Assembly (NCBI RefSeq): GCF_020171655.1
Contig: NZ_JAIVAC010000004.1
Coordinates: forward strand, 1 to 64,000
Direction: 5' to 3'
From: Exiguobacterium aestuarii
GTDB taxonomy: Bacteria; Bacillota; Bacilli; Exiguobacteriales; Exiguobacteriaceae
Length of the DNA stretch: 64,000 nucleotides
Shown: piece after piece, positions 44,886-53,284 of the stretch
How the letters are laid out: every line of letters starts with the position of its first letter
How positions within the stretch are numbered: position 1 is the first letter of the stretch
Translations under genes and position numbers: made by a program
The notes under the pieces: model-generated
Told to the model about the DNA's origin: nothing
Seen by the model: only the letters and a program-made list of their open reading frames with translations
The model's database searches: none

Positions 44886-46529
44886 ATGGTTAACGTCATT
44901 CCATTCACATTCGAAGAAAGTAGTCTACATAGCATTGATGATACAGAAACATATGTGAACTATCCGGTGATTTACATTTTGAACGGAGAGAAAGAAGCAT
45001 ACATTGGAGAAACGGTTCACTTTAAAAAGCGAATGAAGCAACATCTAAAGCTTAAACAAACAGAACGGAAACAACTGAGTCAAATTCATCTCGTCGATCA
45101 TGATAAGTTCAACCGTTCAGCAACATTCCATCTCGAAACAAAGCTCATCAATTATTTTTTAGGAGATGAGAAGTATACGCTTCAGAATAAAAGTAAAACT
45201 GCGAACGACTTCACGCACAATTACTACAATAAAACTTATTACGACAACGAATTGTTTCCCGAACTCTGGGATGAATTACATCGTAAGGGACTTGTTCAAA
45301 ATGAGCTTCACGCCATTGAAAACAAGGATATCTTCAAGCTGTCTCCGTTTAAAGAATTATCTGTCGAACAGTTAGATTTAAAAGAGAAGGTACTCGACTT
45401 TTGTGAAACGCAAATGTCGAAAGTAGACCCAAATGAAACATACGGAGATCTATATGTGATTGAAGGAGAAGCAGGTGTGGGAAAAAGTGTTGTCTTAAGC
45501 TCAATCTTTAATACAATCCAAGCTCGAACAAAAGACACCAATTCAACACTTCATCAGACAAAAAATTATTTGGTCGTTAATCATGAAGAGATGTTGAAGA
45601 CCTATAAAGGAATCGCAAAGCAAGTGAAACATCTTAAAGCAGGGGACTTCACAAAACCGACGCCGTTATTGAATAAACTGAAAGATGAGAAAGTCGATAT
45701 TATCTTTGTGGACGAAGCCCATTTGTTGCTGACGAAATCAGATGCCTATAACAACTTTCGGCAAGACAATCATCTCGAGGAATTGTTGAAGAAAGCCAAA
45801 ATTGTCATTGCTATTTTTGATCAACATCAAGTATTGAAATTGAAGAGTCATTGGAATTCGCTAAAATTGGATGATTATAAAAAGAGAGCAAGGACGGTTG
45901 AGACCTATAAACTAACCAATCAATTCCGAATGCAAGCGGATGAAGATATGATGAACTGGGTCAATGCATTCAAAGAAAAACGAATCAATCCGTTGCCGAA
46001 ATCGAAGCGATATGACTTACGAATATTTGAAACATTGGAGGAAATGCATCGTGCCATTATTCAACAAGACCGACAATACGGCTTGAGTCGTGTCGTTTCG
46101 ACCTTTGATTTTTTACACAAAAAAGACGGAGACACTTATTATGTGTATGAATCGAACGGAGATTATAAAATGCCGTGGAATACGACCGGTGGAAAGACGA
46201 CGTGGGCCGAAAAAGCAGAAACCATCGCCGAGGCCGGTTCCATCTACACGATTCAAGGATTCGATTTAAATTATGTAGGTGTCGTTTTAGGTCCATCCGT
46301 ATCTTATGACGAGGAGCAGGAGTGTCTGGTGATTGATCCGAATTTATATAAAGACACAGGCGCATATGCTGGAGTCGAAGGAACTGAGAACGTCGATTCG
46401 GCAAAAGAACAGATCGTCTTGAACTCGATTAACATATTGATGAAGCGTGGCGTCAAAGGACTCTATCTATATGCGTCCGATGAATCGCTACGACGAAAAT
46501 TATTGAAGCTACAAAGAGAGAGGGTATAA
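44886..46529 (+). CDS. GIY-YIG nuclease fused to DUF2075 P-loop ATPase
   Basis: Protein of 547 residues. N-terminal GIY-YIG domain at about 25-100: PVIYILNG, YIGET at 39-43, R49 and the basic stretch that follows; a catalytic glutamate further on is probable (E126 or nearby). DUF2075 helicase/ATPase domain at about 140-547: Walker A GEAGVGKS (K200), Walker B DEAH at 276-279, TNQFRM near 345, and SIYTIQGFDLNYVGVVLG near 455. The nuclease-ATPase fusion suggests nucleic-acid restriction. It has its own start after a GAGGGTAGG ribosome binding site and is followed 2 bases later by a MazG-like gene. Confidence 0.88.
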   Translation: MVNVIPFTFEESSLHSIDDTETYVNYPVIYILNGEKEAYIGETVHFKKRMKQHLKLKQTERKQLSQIHLVDHDKFNRSATFHLETKLINYFLGDEKYTLQNKSKTANDFTHNYYNKTYYDNELFPELWDELHRKGLVQNELHAIENKDIFKLSPFKELSVEQLDLKEKVLDFCETQMSKVDPNETYGDLYVIEGEAGVGKSVVLSSIFNTIQARTKDTNSTLHQTKNYLVVNHEEMLKTYKGIAKQVKHLKAGDFTKPTPLLNKLKDEKVDIIFVDEAHLLLTKSDAYNNFRQDNHLEELLKKAKIVIAIFDQHQVLKLKSHWNSLKLDDYKKRARTVETYKLTNQFRMQADEDMMNWVNAFKEKRINPLPKSKRYDLRIFETLEEMHRAIIQQDRQYGLSRVVSTFDFLHKKDGDTYYVYESNGDYKMPWNTTGGKTTWAEKAETIAEAGSIYTIQGFDLNYVGVVLGPSVSYDEEQECLVIDPNLYKDTGAYAGVEGTENVDSAKEQIVLNSINILMKRGVKGLYLYASDESLRRKLLKLQRERV

Positions 46530-46531
46530 AT

Positions 46532-46852
46532 ATGAACGAAGTACAACGATTAATGGACGAGGTTATTAAGTTCCGAGATGAGCGCGATTGGGCGTTTCAC
46601 CATAACCCGAAAGACTTGGCACTTTCCTTGTCGCTCGAGGCGAGTGAGTTACTTGAAGTATTCCAGTGGATCTCGAGTGAAGAAGCGCTTGAGACGAAAA
46701 AGACGGAGATGGAAGAGGAGCTTGCTGACGTGTTGATTTACGCGTTGACGTTCGCTCACGCTGCTGGAATCGATGTCTCGAAAGCAATTGAAGACAAGCT
46801 TGTGAAAAATGCAGTGAAGTATCCGATTTTGAGTGCGGAAGATTCACGATGA
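46532..46852 (+). CDS. MazG-like nucleotide pyrophosphohydrolase
   Basis: Protein of 106 residues with the compact four-helix MazG/RS21-C6 fold and the metal-binding EASELLEVFQW (EExxE-type; E34 and E37 region) and EEELADVLIYAL (ExxD) motifs. Such enzymes hydrolyse nucleoside triphosphates, often dCTP or altered nucleotides. It lies 2 bases after the GIY-YIG-DUF2075 gene and overlaps the next gene by 4, so all three are co-translated. Housekeeping house-cleaning is the alternative to a defence role. Confidence 0.9.
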   Translation: MNEVQRLMDEVIKFRDERDWAFHHNPKDLALSLSLEASELLEVFQWISSEEALETKKTEMEEELADVLIYALTFAHAAGIDVSKAIEDKLVKNAVKYPILSAEDSR

Positions 46853-47046
46853 AGTCGAACCATCGATTACTATTCGTCATGTATCTTGGAGCAGGCATAT
46901 TGAGTTTGGCTCTCTTTCTTGCGATTCCCTTATTCCACATAGAACGTTCGAACTGGATGAACGTCATGTTTCCGCTACTAACAATCATTTGGTTTGCGAA
47001 TGCGTTTATACATTGGAAGCGGATGAAACGAATTCATGTAGAGTGA
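46849..47046 (+). CDS. Small two-helix membrane protein (65 residues)
   Basis: Protein of 65 residues with two hydrophobic helices (about 7-27 and 36-53) and a basic tail WKRMKRIHVE. It overlaps the MazG-like gene (ATGA), so it belongs to the same operon. No family recognised. It could anchor the system to the membrane, or be unrelated. Confidence 0.7.
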   Translation: MKSNHRLLFVMYLGAGILSLALFLAIPLFHIERSNWMNVMFPLLTIIWFANAFIHWKRMKRIHVE

Positions 47047-47050
47047 TGCG

Positions 47051-47494
47051 TTAAGTTTCATCAAAAAAGTCATCTTCTTCGTAAGGATTCGCATACAAGT
47101 CAATATCAAACTCGGCTTGAATTCGGTGAGCAAACTGGATTGTATCCGTATCTATGACTAGCGCTGGAGCCTGTCCATCTTCAATCACGATGACGATGAC
47201 AAATTTGGCTTGTAGATTTTCATATGTTTGATAGAGTTGGTCTAATATTAGTTCTTTCCCATTTAATGTTTCAATAATTTGTTTTAACTGATCGTTCACG
47301 TCAAATGAAGGTTGATAACCCGTACCAATCATCCATGCGGTAAAGGTAGATGGACGTTTAGAAGGTTCCCGTGTCTCGCCCAATTTATAGAATTCGGTTG
47401 GGGTTAAATCCAGTAGCCTTGTCACTTCATCAATCGAAAAATCATCACCGACAAGCTTGAAGTAGACATTTACTTCTGATTTTGTAGTAAACAT
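47051..47494 (-). CDS. DUF4279-family protein
   Basis: Protein of 147 residues matching DUF4279: an N-terminal SEVNVYFKLVGDDFSIDEVTRLL strand-helix pair followed by the conserved GETREPSKRPSTFTAWM. The family is widespread and has no assigned function; some members lie near toxin-immunity or defence genes. ATG 47494 follows AGAAGGAATG; longer frames lack a ribosome binding site. The acidic C-terminus (YEEDDFFDET) is notable. Confidence 0.82.
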   Translation of the reverse strand: MFTTKSEVNVYFKLVGDDFSIDEVTRLLDLTPTEFYKLGETREPSKRPSTFTAWMIGTGYQPSFDVNDQLKQIIETLNGKELILDQLYQTYENLQAKFVIVIVIEDGQAPALVIDTDTIQFAHRIQAEFDIDLYANPYEEDDFFDET

Positions 47495-47573
47495 TTCATT
47501 CCTTCTTTCATGCTTAATGATTATGTCCATAGTATCAGTAAAGGTGATATACACAGAAGGAGGGATTCTCTGG

Positions 47574-48041
47574 ATGAATAGTGCTGAGCGATTTTCTCAA
47601 CTTTACGCATCTGGAAAACGCTCGACCCGACTTGCAATTCAAGTGGGACTCTTGATTACTTTGAGCGGTGCCTTGTTTTACTGGAATGATCATCAGCGGT
47701 TAGCCGAAATCACTTGGTTCATCGTCTTATTTCCGGTCACGGCGTGTATCAAGATTGCCTTTCGGACGAATGTTCTTTTGACATTTAACGAAAGCGTGCG
47801 ATATCGACGACTCGTCTGGTATGAGTGTGCTTTAGGTCTTGGAATGATTGTACTATTTACACTCATGAGTATGATAATTTTGTATCGAGAAGGGTACACT
47901 TCTGGATTGCTATTGTCTTGTAGTCTCGTTTTATTTGGAATCGTTGCATCCTCGAATCTTGACCGTAGATTGAAGAAAGTCGATGCGAGTCATGTGACCC
48001 ATCGATTATACAGTCGGGGGAAAGTTGGTCATTTTGATTGA
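47574..48041 (+). CDS. Membrane protein, relative of the 58-61 kb tandem family
   Basis: Protein of 155 residues with about four hydrophobic helices. It contains LLTFNESVRYRRLVWYEC and ends with RRLKKVDASHVTHR. Two members of the tandem array at 58-61 kb (genes at 59612 and 60587) have the same motifs in the same places, so it is a dispersed paralogue. AGAAGGAGG precedes ATG 47574. Function unknown. Confidence 0.72.
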   Translation: MNSAERFSQLYASGKRSTRLAIQVGLLITLSGALFYWNDHQRLAEITWFIVLFPVTACIKIAFRTNVLLTFNESVRYRRLVWYECALGLGMIVLFTLMSMIILYREGYTSGLLLSCSLVLFGIVASSNLDRRLKKVDASHVTHRLYSRGKVGHFD

Positions 48042-48075
48042 AAGCACTCGAAACATATTGGAAAAGGAGTAGACC

Positions 48076-48102
48076 ATGTACCATTACTTGAACGATATAT
48101 AA
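48076..48102 (+). promoter_or_regulatory. Putative leader peptide upstream of an MFS exporter
   Basis: ATG TAC CAT TAC TTG AAC GAT ATA TAA encodes MYHYLNDI. It has a strong ribosome binding site AAAAGGAGTAG five bases before the ATG and ends 71 bases before the MFS gene. A hairpin (48122-48162) that can cover the MFS ribosome binding site follows. The arrangement resembles translation attenuators of drug-resistance genes. Confidence 0.55.
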
Positions 48103-48121
48103 CCTTGCATACGTGGACCGC

Positions 48122-48162
48122 CCTCTGATTTGTCTGTCATGACATCGACAAATCAAATGAGG
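48122..48162 (+). promoter_or_regulatory. Hairpin able to sequester the MFS ribosome binding site
   Basis: TGATTTGTC (48126-48134) pairs perfectly with GACAAATCA (48147-48155) across a 12-base loop. CCTC at 48122-48125 can then pair with the Shine-Dalgarno core GAGG at 48159-48162 past a 3-base bulge. In that fold the start region of the downstream gene would be closed. Confidence 0.6.
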
Positions 48163-48172
48163 AGCGGATAAG

Positions 48173-49366
48173 ATGAATCGGAATATATTGGTTTTATTAG
48201 TAGTGCGTGTCATCGCGAACTTTGCGGATAGCTTTTATTTTTTGGCGTCGGTCTGGTATGTCAAAGAGACGACGGATGCCTCGGTTTGGATAGGTGTCAC
48301 CACGTTTGCGGCAATGATACCAGTGGCATTCCAAGTACTTTATGGACCACTCATTGATCGTTATTCAAAAAAGAAGTTATTGCTCGTTGCCATGGCGGTC
48401 CAGGCGATGGTTTTGATTATTTTGGCGAGTTTATATGCAGTGGGGGAGTTAACTGTTGGAATTGTCATCGCCGGATTGTTCCTCGCAACGCTAGCGAGTG
48501 AGCTGAGTTATCCGACAGAATATGCACTCGTTCCAAAACTTGTACGAGAAGCGGACTTACAGAGAGTGAACGCATGGTTCACGTTCACACACCATAGTCT
48601 CGATTTGTTGTGTAATGCGATTGCGGGATTCTTGCTGACAATCATCGGTATCGGTCTCATGTTTACGAGTAACGCAGTTCTTTATCTCTTTTTGTTTGCG
48701 GTCATCGGTTTCTTCCTTCGAATCAGTGAGACGGTGACTCGTGAATCAGACGATGTGACGTATATGACTGATTTGAAAGTTGGGTTTCGATATGTTTGGA
48801 AACTCGGTACGTTTCGGACATTGATTGTTGCATTCACATGCCTTAACTTTATGGTGTCGATCTCACTTGGTGTACTCCCGATACTCGCTACGACTGAGAA
48901 CATGTATGGCTTATGGCTTGCGGCGATTTCCGTAGGAACGTTACTTGGGAGCGGTCTGTCTACCCGTTACGGTGGTCGCTCATTGCGTTGGACTTTCGTT
49001 TTGGCGACAGGAATTGGAGGGTTTGCTTGGTGTGTATCTGCAATTTGGTTGAATCGAAACGTTGGCGTGACGTTGACCAGTTTTGGGATAGCTTGGATTG
49101 CAATCGGTATGATGGGCATTCAGTTTCAGACACTTCTTCAACGTCAAATTCAATCTGAATACCTAGGACGAACGTTGACGGTCGTTTATGCGCTTCAAGG
49201 AATGTTGGCCCCATTCGGCTATTTGTTTGGAGGAATGTTTGCGGACTGGATCAATCCCAATCTCCTGTATCTGATTGGAGCGTTGACGTTACTCGTTTCA
49301 AGTGTATATTTTAAGAAAAGTTCTTTTCTCACATCTCATGCTGCCCTTCGAGATCAAGCAGGATGA
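48173..49366 (+). CDS. MFS exporter (macrolide/enterobactin-exporter-like)
   Basis: Protein of 397 residues with 12 predicted helices. The MFS loop motif reads GPLIDRYSKKKLLL near 60. The overall pattern (NFADSFYFLASVWYV, with FASELSYPTEYALVPKLV-like segment near 105) resembles MFS_3 exporters such as macrolide efflux proteins. GAGGAG lies 8 bases before ATG and within the predicted hairpin. It is the only gene of its transcript, closed by a strong terminator. The substrate is unproven. Confidence 0.88.
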   Translation: MNRNILVLLVVRVIANFADSFYFLASVWYVKETTDASVWIGVTTFAAMIPVAFQVLYGPLIDRYSKKKLLLVAMAVQAMVLIILASLYAVGELTVGIVIAGLFLATLASELSYPTEYALVPKLVREADLQRVNAWFTFTHHSLDLLCNAIAGFLLTIIGIGLMFTSNAVLYLFLFAVIGFFLRISETVTRESDDVTYMTDLKVGFRYVWKLGTFRTLIVAFTCLNFMVSISLGVLPILATTENMYGLWLAAISVGTLLGSGLSTRYGGRSLRWTFVLATGIGGFAWCVSAIWLNRNVGVTLTSFGIAWIAIGMMGIQFQTLLQRQIQSEYLGRTLTVVYALQGMLAPFGYLFGGMFADWINPNLLYLIGALTLLVSSVYFKKSSFLTSHAALRDQAG

Positions 49367-49373
49367 CATCAAA

Positions 49374-49410
49374 GAAGTACAGCCTTCATGAGAAGGGCTG
49401 TACTTCTTTT
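49374..49410. terminator. Bidirectional terminator
   Basis: Stem GAAGTACAGCC/GGCTGTACTTC with an 11-base loop and TTTTTG. It overlaps the stop of the converging isochorismatase gene. Confidence 0.87.
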
Positions 49411-49967
49411 TGTTGAATGAATTGGAGCATTGCATCCGTCGTTTGAATCGATGCAAATTCTTCATTCAAACTAGCGAGTGACACGTCATGGATGACCTCT
49501 GCGGGGATCCATGCCCCACTGATTGATTGACGGTCGAACGTCGCCGTCGCATCCGACACAACGATTGGATTAAATCCTAGGTTGCCTGCCATCCGTGCGG
49601 TCGTCTCGACACAATGGTTTGTGATTAATCCGGTGATGACAATCTGTGTCGCACCAAGTGCTTCGAGTCGCTCTTGTAAATCCGTTCCGATGAAGGCACT
49701 ATTCACCTGTTTCGTCAGGATGACATCTTGTTCACGAGGTTGAATGAAGTCTTGGAACAAATGGCCATCTTTTTTGAAATAGAAGAGTGAGGTCGGAACG
49801 TTGGTGACGTGTTGGACGTAGATGATCGGTTGATTATGATTTTCCCAAGATTCAATCAATCGCGCGATGTTCTCTTCACATTGTGGATTGTTGCGGTTTC
49901 CCCAGCTTGGATCATGAAAGGCTTTTTGGACATCGATGATGAGTAATGGAACGACCGGTGTTTGCAT
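49386..49967 (-). CDS. Isochorismatase-family cysteine hydrolase
   Basis: Protein of 193 residues with the catalytic triad typical of the family: D in LLIIDVQKAF near 10, K in VILTKQVNSAF near 85 and C in GLITNHCVETTARM near 120. The family includes nicotinamidase, isochorismatase and N-carbamoyl hydrolases; the specificity cannot be assigned. GGGGGAATCC precedes ATG. It is divergent from an Lrp/AsnC regulator that may control it. Confidence 0.89.
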   Translation of the reverse strand: MQTPVVPLLIIDVQKAFHDPSWGNRNNPQCEENIARLIESWENHNQPIIYVQHVTNVPTSLFYFKKDGHLFQDFIQPREQDVILTKQVNSAFIGTDLQERLEALGATQIVITGLITNHCVETTARMAGNLGFNPIVVSDATATFDRQSISGAWIPAEVIHDVSLASLNEEFASIQTTDAMLQFIQQKEVQPFS

Positions 49968-50112
49968 GTGGATTCCCCCTTGAATTGGTTACTTCAAGTG
50001 TATGCAACGGAGGAATACAGATACATAGAGGTTTGACGGAAGTTTCAGCGAATGACTTAAGAAAGAACGGATTATGTACCGTTTCACTTTATTTTTGAAA
50101 GGTGAATGATAA

Positions 50113-50535
50113 ATGGATGAAATTGACCGCCATGTTCTTGAATTGATGCAACAACAGGCCCGAATCTCGATGACCGAATTAGGACGACAGATTGGATTAT
50201 CCACGCCCGCTACGACCGAACGGGTAAAGCGACTTGAAGAACGCGGAGTCATTACAGGCTATCGGGCCGTTATCAATCCCGAAAGGATGGACAAACACGT
50301 GACTGCATTCATCCTCTACGACACACATCGATGTGAGGCGTTCCGTGAATTTTGTCGTCAGCAGCCGTCTGTCATCGAGTGTCATCGCTTAGCCGGTCAG
50401 TATAGTTACCTCGTCAAAGTGGTGACGGAGAATGTACGCACTCTAGAGACGTTCATCGACGAATCAATGGGATACGGTCGTCCCTCGTCGTTGATTAATC
50501 TATCTTCACCTGTATCATTCAGACCCATCATATAA
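50113..50535 (+). CDS. Lrp/AsnC-family transcriptional regulator
   Basis: Protein of 140 residues. N-terminal helix-turn-helix at about 1-55 (MTELGRQIGLSTPATTERVKRLEERGVI) and a C-terminal RAM ligand-binding/oligomerisation domain at about 65-138 (ECHRLAGQYSYLVKV). Such regulators usually sense amino acids. It is divergent from the isochorismatase-family gene across 145 bases. Confidence 0.91.
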   Translation: MDEIDRHVLELMQQQARISMTELGRQIGLSTPATTERVKRLEERGVITGYRAVINPERMDKHVTAFILYDTHRCEAFREFCRQQPSVIECHRLAGQYSYLVKVVTENVRTLETFIDESMGYGRPSSLINLSSPVSFRPII

Positions 50536-50610
50536 TATAACCTGGTTATTTTTTTGTCGTAGTGCTTCTGCGTAAATTTTATAAACTAGCTGGAGACGAA
50601 CGGTGGAAGG

Positions 50611-51267
50611 ATGAAAAAGGCATTGGGAATTTATTATACATACCAGCATGAAGCAGCGTGGCGCCAGGCTTTAAAGAGGGGATATCTTGAAGCAAGTGGG
50701 GAACACGCATTGTTTATGGATCCTGACTATGATGATTTTAAAATATATTATGACTGGATGGTCGAGCAATACGAGAAGCGTACCGACATTTTGATGAATG
50801 GGAACTATCCCATTTGGTGTTGGGACGAGTTTCCCGATTTAGGCAGGGATGGACATATTGATCAAGGTGCGAAAGGAATTGTCTTGACGGTTGAGATTCC
50901 AGATGAAGCAGTATTGGCATCAGAGTTTCAATACTGGCATATCGTCTTGAACAATGGATATATTTTCGAAAGTTATGATGAGGAGAACGCTGATTATGAC
51001 GACTCTCACTTTTCAAAAGAAGAGATCCGAAAATCATGGGAGCGTATTTTTGATCGTGCGTGGTGTGAGTCGACCGTAGCGAATCAACCTTCAGTCGGTT
51101 TGACATATCAGTATGTCACCCATCGTATCGAGCTTACGCAAGTGCGAGCGGTCATGCCATTTGTCGGGCGAGGTGACAACTGGTTGGATCGTGTAAAAGG
51201 GATGGGATGGCGGATTGGGTATAAGCTTGGTTTCATTCGGTCTAAACCGTTTGAATGGAAAGTGTGA
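50611..51267 (+). CDS. DUF3841 protein, long copy
   Basis: Protein of 218 residues matching DUF3841: IYYTYQHEAAWRQALKRGYL at the N-terminus, DWMVEQYEKRTDILMNGNYP in the middle and KGIVLTVEIPDEAVL near 92. The family is of unknown function. A shorter paralogue lies 0.4 kb downstream (51645), so a duplication has occurred. No catalytic motif stands out. A terminator follows. Confidence 0.84.
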   Translation: MKKALGIYYTYQHEAAWRQALKRGYLEASGEHALFMDPDYDDFKIYYDWMVEQYEKRTDILMNGNYPIWCWDEFPDLGRDGHIDQGAKGIVLTVEIPDEAVLASEFQYWHIVLNNGYIFESYDEENADYDDSHFSKEEIRKSWERIFDRAWCESTVANQPSVGLTYQYVTHRIELTQVRAVMPFVGRGDNWLDRVKGMGWRIGYKLGFIRSKPFEWKV

Positions 51268-51273
51268 TCAGAC

Positions 51274-51306
51274 GAAACGCAGCTAACTTAAGTCAGCTGC
51301 GTTTTG
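51274..51306. terminator. Terminator
   Basis: Stem AAACGCAGCT/AGCTGCGTTT with a 10-base loop, then TGCG. It overlaps the end of the converging small gene. Confidence 0.75.
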
Positions 51307-51517
51307 CGTTCGAATCTAGTTGCTGTTCGATGTGGTCGAGACGTTCAATCAATACTTGCATCTGCTTCGAGCGTTCACGTTCCATAAAGAGTTGCTCGTC
51401 TGCTCGTTTCTCAGAACGTGCCACGACATTGCGAATCCACAAGATACCGATGATTAGTACTACGATCGGTAAAATCTCGAAAATGAGTCCGAATAATGAA
51501 ATCATCATAACGTTCAT
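51293..51517 (-). CDS. Small membrane protein with coiled-coil tail
   Basis: Protein of 74 residues: one transmembrane helix at about 6-27 (LFGLIFEILPIVVLIIGILW) followed by a charged helical tail with heptad spacing (MQVLIERLDHIEQQL). GGGGGGA precedes ATG. It lies between the two DUF3841 genes on the opposite strand. No family name. Confidence 0.68.
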   Translation of the reverse strand: MNVMMISLFGLIFEILPIVVLIIGILWIRNVVARSEKRADEQLFMERERSKQMQVLIERLDHIEQQLDSNAKRS

Positions 51518-51644
51518 TAAAAATCCCCCCCTATTTTACATCTTTATTATACTTCCAAATCCATCCAAATGGAAAGGTTAGCGGTAGCGTTGAAGGATTT
51601 ATTCTCGATACAATGAAAATAAAAGAAGGAAAGGGGTTGAGAAA

Positions 51645-52181
51645 GTGGCAATCTATTATACATATCAACATGCAGGTGCGTGGGAAGCCGCTAAGAAGAA
51701 TGGCTTTTTATTCGGTGACCCGAACTACGGCATGTGTAAAGATGAGGAAGATGCCAATCATCGATCTGCCTACGATTGGCTGGCTGACCAATATGAGAAG
51801 CGTACGAAACGATTACTGAATGGGAATGATCCCGTTTGGCTTAGTGATACCCCACCAAACGTCACGCGTGGTGGTTTTCTAGAGGCAGGGGAACCGGGTG
51901 TCGTATTGACCGTCGAGCTACCTGATGAGGCCGTGTTAGAACTGGAAGCAGGGTATTGGGTGTTCGCGTTAAATCGATGGTTCCTCTCTTTTGAAGACCG
52001 TGAGGCAGAGAACGAGGAAGAGCTGCGTACATCGTGGGAGAAGATGTTCGACCGTGAATGGTGTGAAGCAATCGTTGAGGAGTATCCTGAAACGAATACG
52101 AAATATTACTACATCGTCGACCAGATTCATCTTCACCAAGTGCTTGATGTCCAATCGTTCGTCGAACAAGGTGTGTCATGA
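51645..52181 (+). CDS. DUF3841 protein, short copy
   Basis: Protein of 178 residues, paralogue of the 50611 gene. It shares IYYTYQH, ADQYEKRTKRLLNGNDPVW, GVVLTVELPDEAVL and MFDREWCEAIVEEYP at matching positions. The start is GTG 51645 with GAAGGAAAGGGG upstream. Its stop overlaps the ATG of the nucleotidyltransferase gene, so the two are translationally coupled. Confidence 0.83.
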   Translation: MAIYYTYQHAGAWEAAKKNGFLFGDPNYGMCKDEEDANHRSAYDWLADQYEKRTKRLLNGNDPVWLSDTPPNVTRGGFLEAGEPGVVLTVELPDEAVLELEAGYWVFALNRWFLSFEDREAENEEELRTSWEKMFDREWCEAIVEEYPETNTKYYYIVDQIHLHQVLDVQSFVEQGVS

Positions 52182-52921
52182 ACAAGCCAACCCGACTTGG
52201 TACGGACGAGGCGGGGTACGTCATCAACCAGACGTCCATCCGTCATATACAGCCTGACTTTGAAACCGTTCTTTTTAAAGCAATCGAAATGGTGAAAGAA
52301 GCATTCGATGAACAGCTACATAGCATATACCTATACGGAAGTATCGGTCGCGGGACGGCCGTTGCTGGTGAATCGGATCTCGATTTGACGGTGCTTGTGC
52401 ATGAGGACATCGATGCGACGGAATTGGTAGAACAGACGGAGCAATTACTAACGGAACATCGGGAAGTCATTAAAATCGACTACGATATCGGTCGTCTGGA
52501 TGTGGCACTAAATCCGGCGAACCGTTTTGAATGGGGCTTTTGGATAAGGCATCTCTGTACGTGTGTTTACGGGGAAGATGTTTCAACTCAATTCCCACTC
52601 ATGAAGCCGGACGCTCGTGTAAGTGAGGCATTGAACCAGGATTTAGTTTCCGCCATTGAAACAGCTAAGTCCAAATTACTTCGTGGACAGATGTCTCATC
52701 TGGAGAAGCGCTCCATCGTGAAGCGTGTCATTCGAGGTTGGTATTTGACCATTAACGTGAAGGACAAGAGTTTTGCGACGACCGTAGACGAATGCTTGAA
52801 AATTTTGAGACTTTACTACCCAGACGATCAGAGGATAGAAAAAGGGGAGAAGTTATTGATGCAGAATGAGATTTCTAATCAACAGCTTCTAGACTATTTG
52901 AATGAAATAGATTGGACTTAA
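52178..52921 (+). CDS. Nucleotidyltransferase-domain protein
   Basis: Protein of 247 residues. The polymerase-beta-type nucleotidyltransferase core carries the GS-x(10)-DxD pattern: YGSIGRGTAVAGESDLDLTV near 52, with a third aspartate probable in IDYDIGRLD near 107. A helical C-terminal domain of about 100 residues follows. Such proteins are adenylyl- or nucleotidyltransferases acting on antibiotics, proteins or RNA. It is coupled by ATGA overlap to the DUF3841 gene and converges with a small membrane gene. Confidence 0.85.
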   Translation: MNKPTRLGTDEAGYVINQTSIRHIQPDFETVLFKAIEMVKEAFDEQLHSIYLYGSIGRGTAVAGESDLDLTVLVHEDIDATELVEQTEQLLTEHREVIKIDYDIGRLDVALNPANRFEWGFWIRHLCTCVYGEDVSTQFPLMKPDARVSEALNQDLVSAIETAKSKLLRGQMSHLEKRSIVKRVIRGWYLTINVKDKSFATTVDECLKILRLYYPDDQRIEKGEKLLMQNEISNQQLLDYLNEIDWT

Positions 52922-53202
52922 CGATATCGCTCCTCGATTGGGATATATCCGTTTGGTCGTCTTCGCTTTACGTCCGTCTCAAAGTAGAGTTGGGGCGTGT
53001 ATAGAGCGCTCATTACGTAAAGGACGATAACAGACTCGACTAAAATCGACCATTGAATGAAATCGAATAAAAATAGAAACCATATAGAGTGTGAAACGAG
53101 ACACATCGCCCAAGTCATCCCATTCTCTGTCCGAATAAATCGGTACAGGATGCGCATCAATACGATATAAGGGAAGTAGAGATAATAGAACATATTTTTC
53201 AA
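52918..53202 (-). CDS. Small membrane protein of unknown function
   Basis: Protein of 94 residues with about three hydrophobic segments (about 5-20, 30-48 and 52-68) and a basic, polar tail (KRRRPNGYIPIEERYR). The start is TTG 53202, after AAAGGACG; ATG 53193 is the alternative. It overlaps the convergent nucleotidyltransferase stop by 4 bases. No family recognised. Confidence 0.6.
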   Translation of the reverse strand: MKNMFYYLYFPYIVLMRILYRFIRTENGMTWAMCLVSHSIWFLFLFDFIQWSILVESVIVLYVMSALYTPQLYFETDVKRRRPNGYIPIEERYR

Positions 53203-53284
53203 TTGATGTCGTCCTTTCTAGAACAGATCCAATCATCTAACTCAGTATAATCGAGGAGAGACGGACGACAAAGGAGAATTTACA

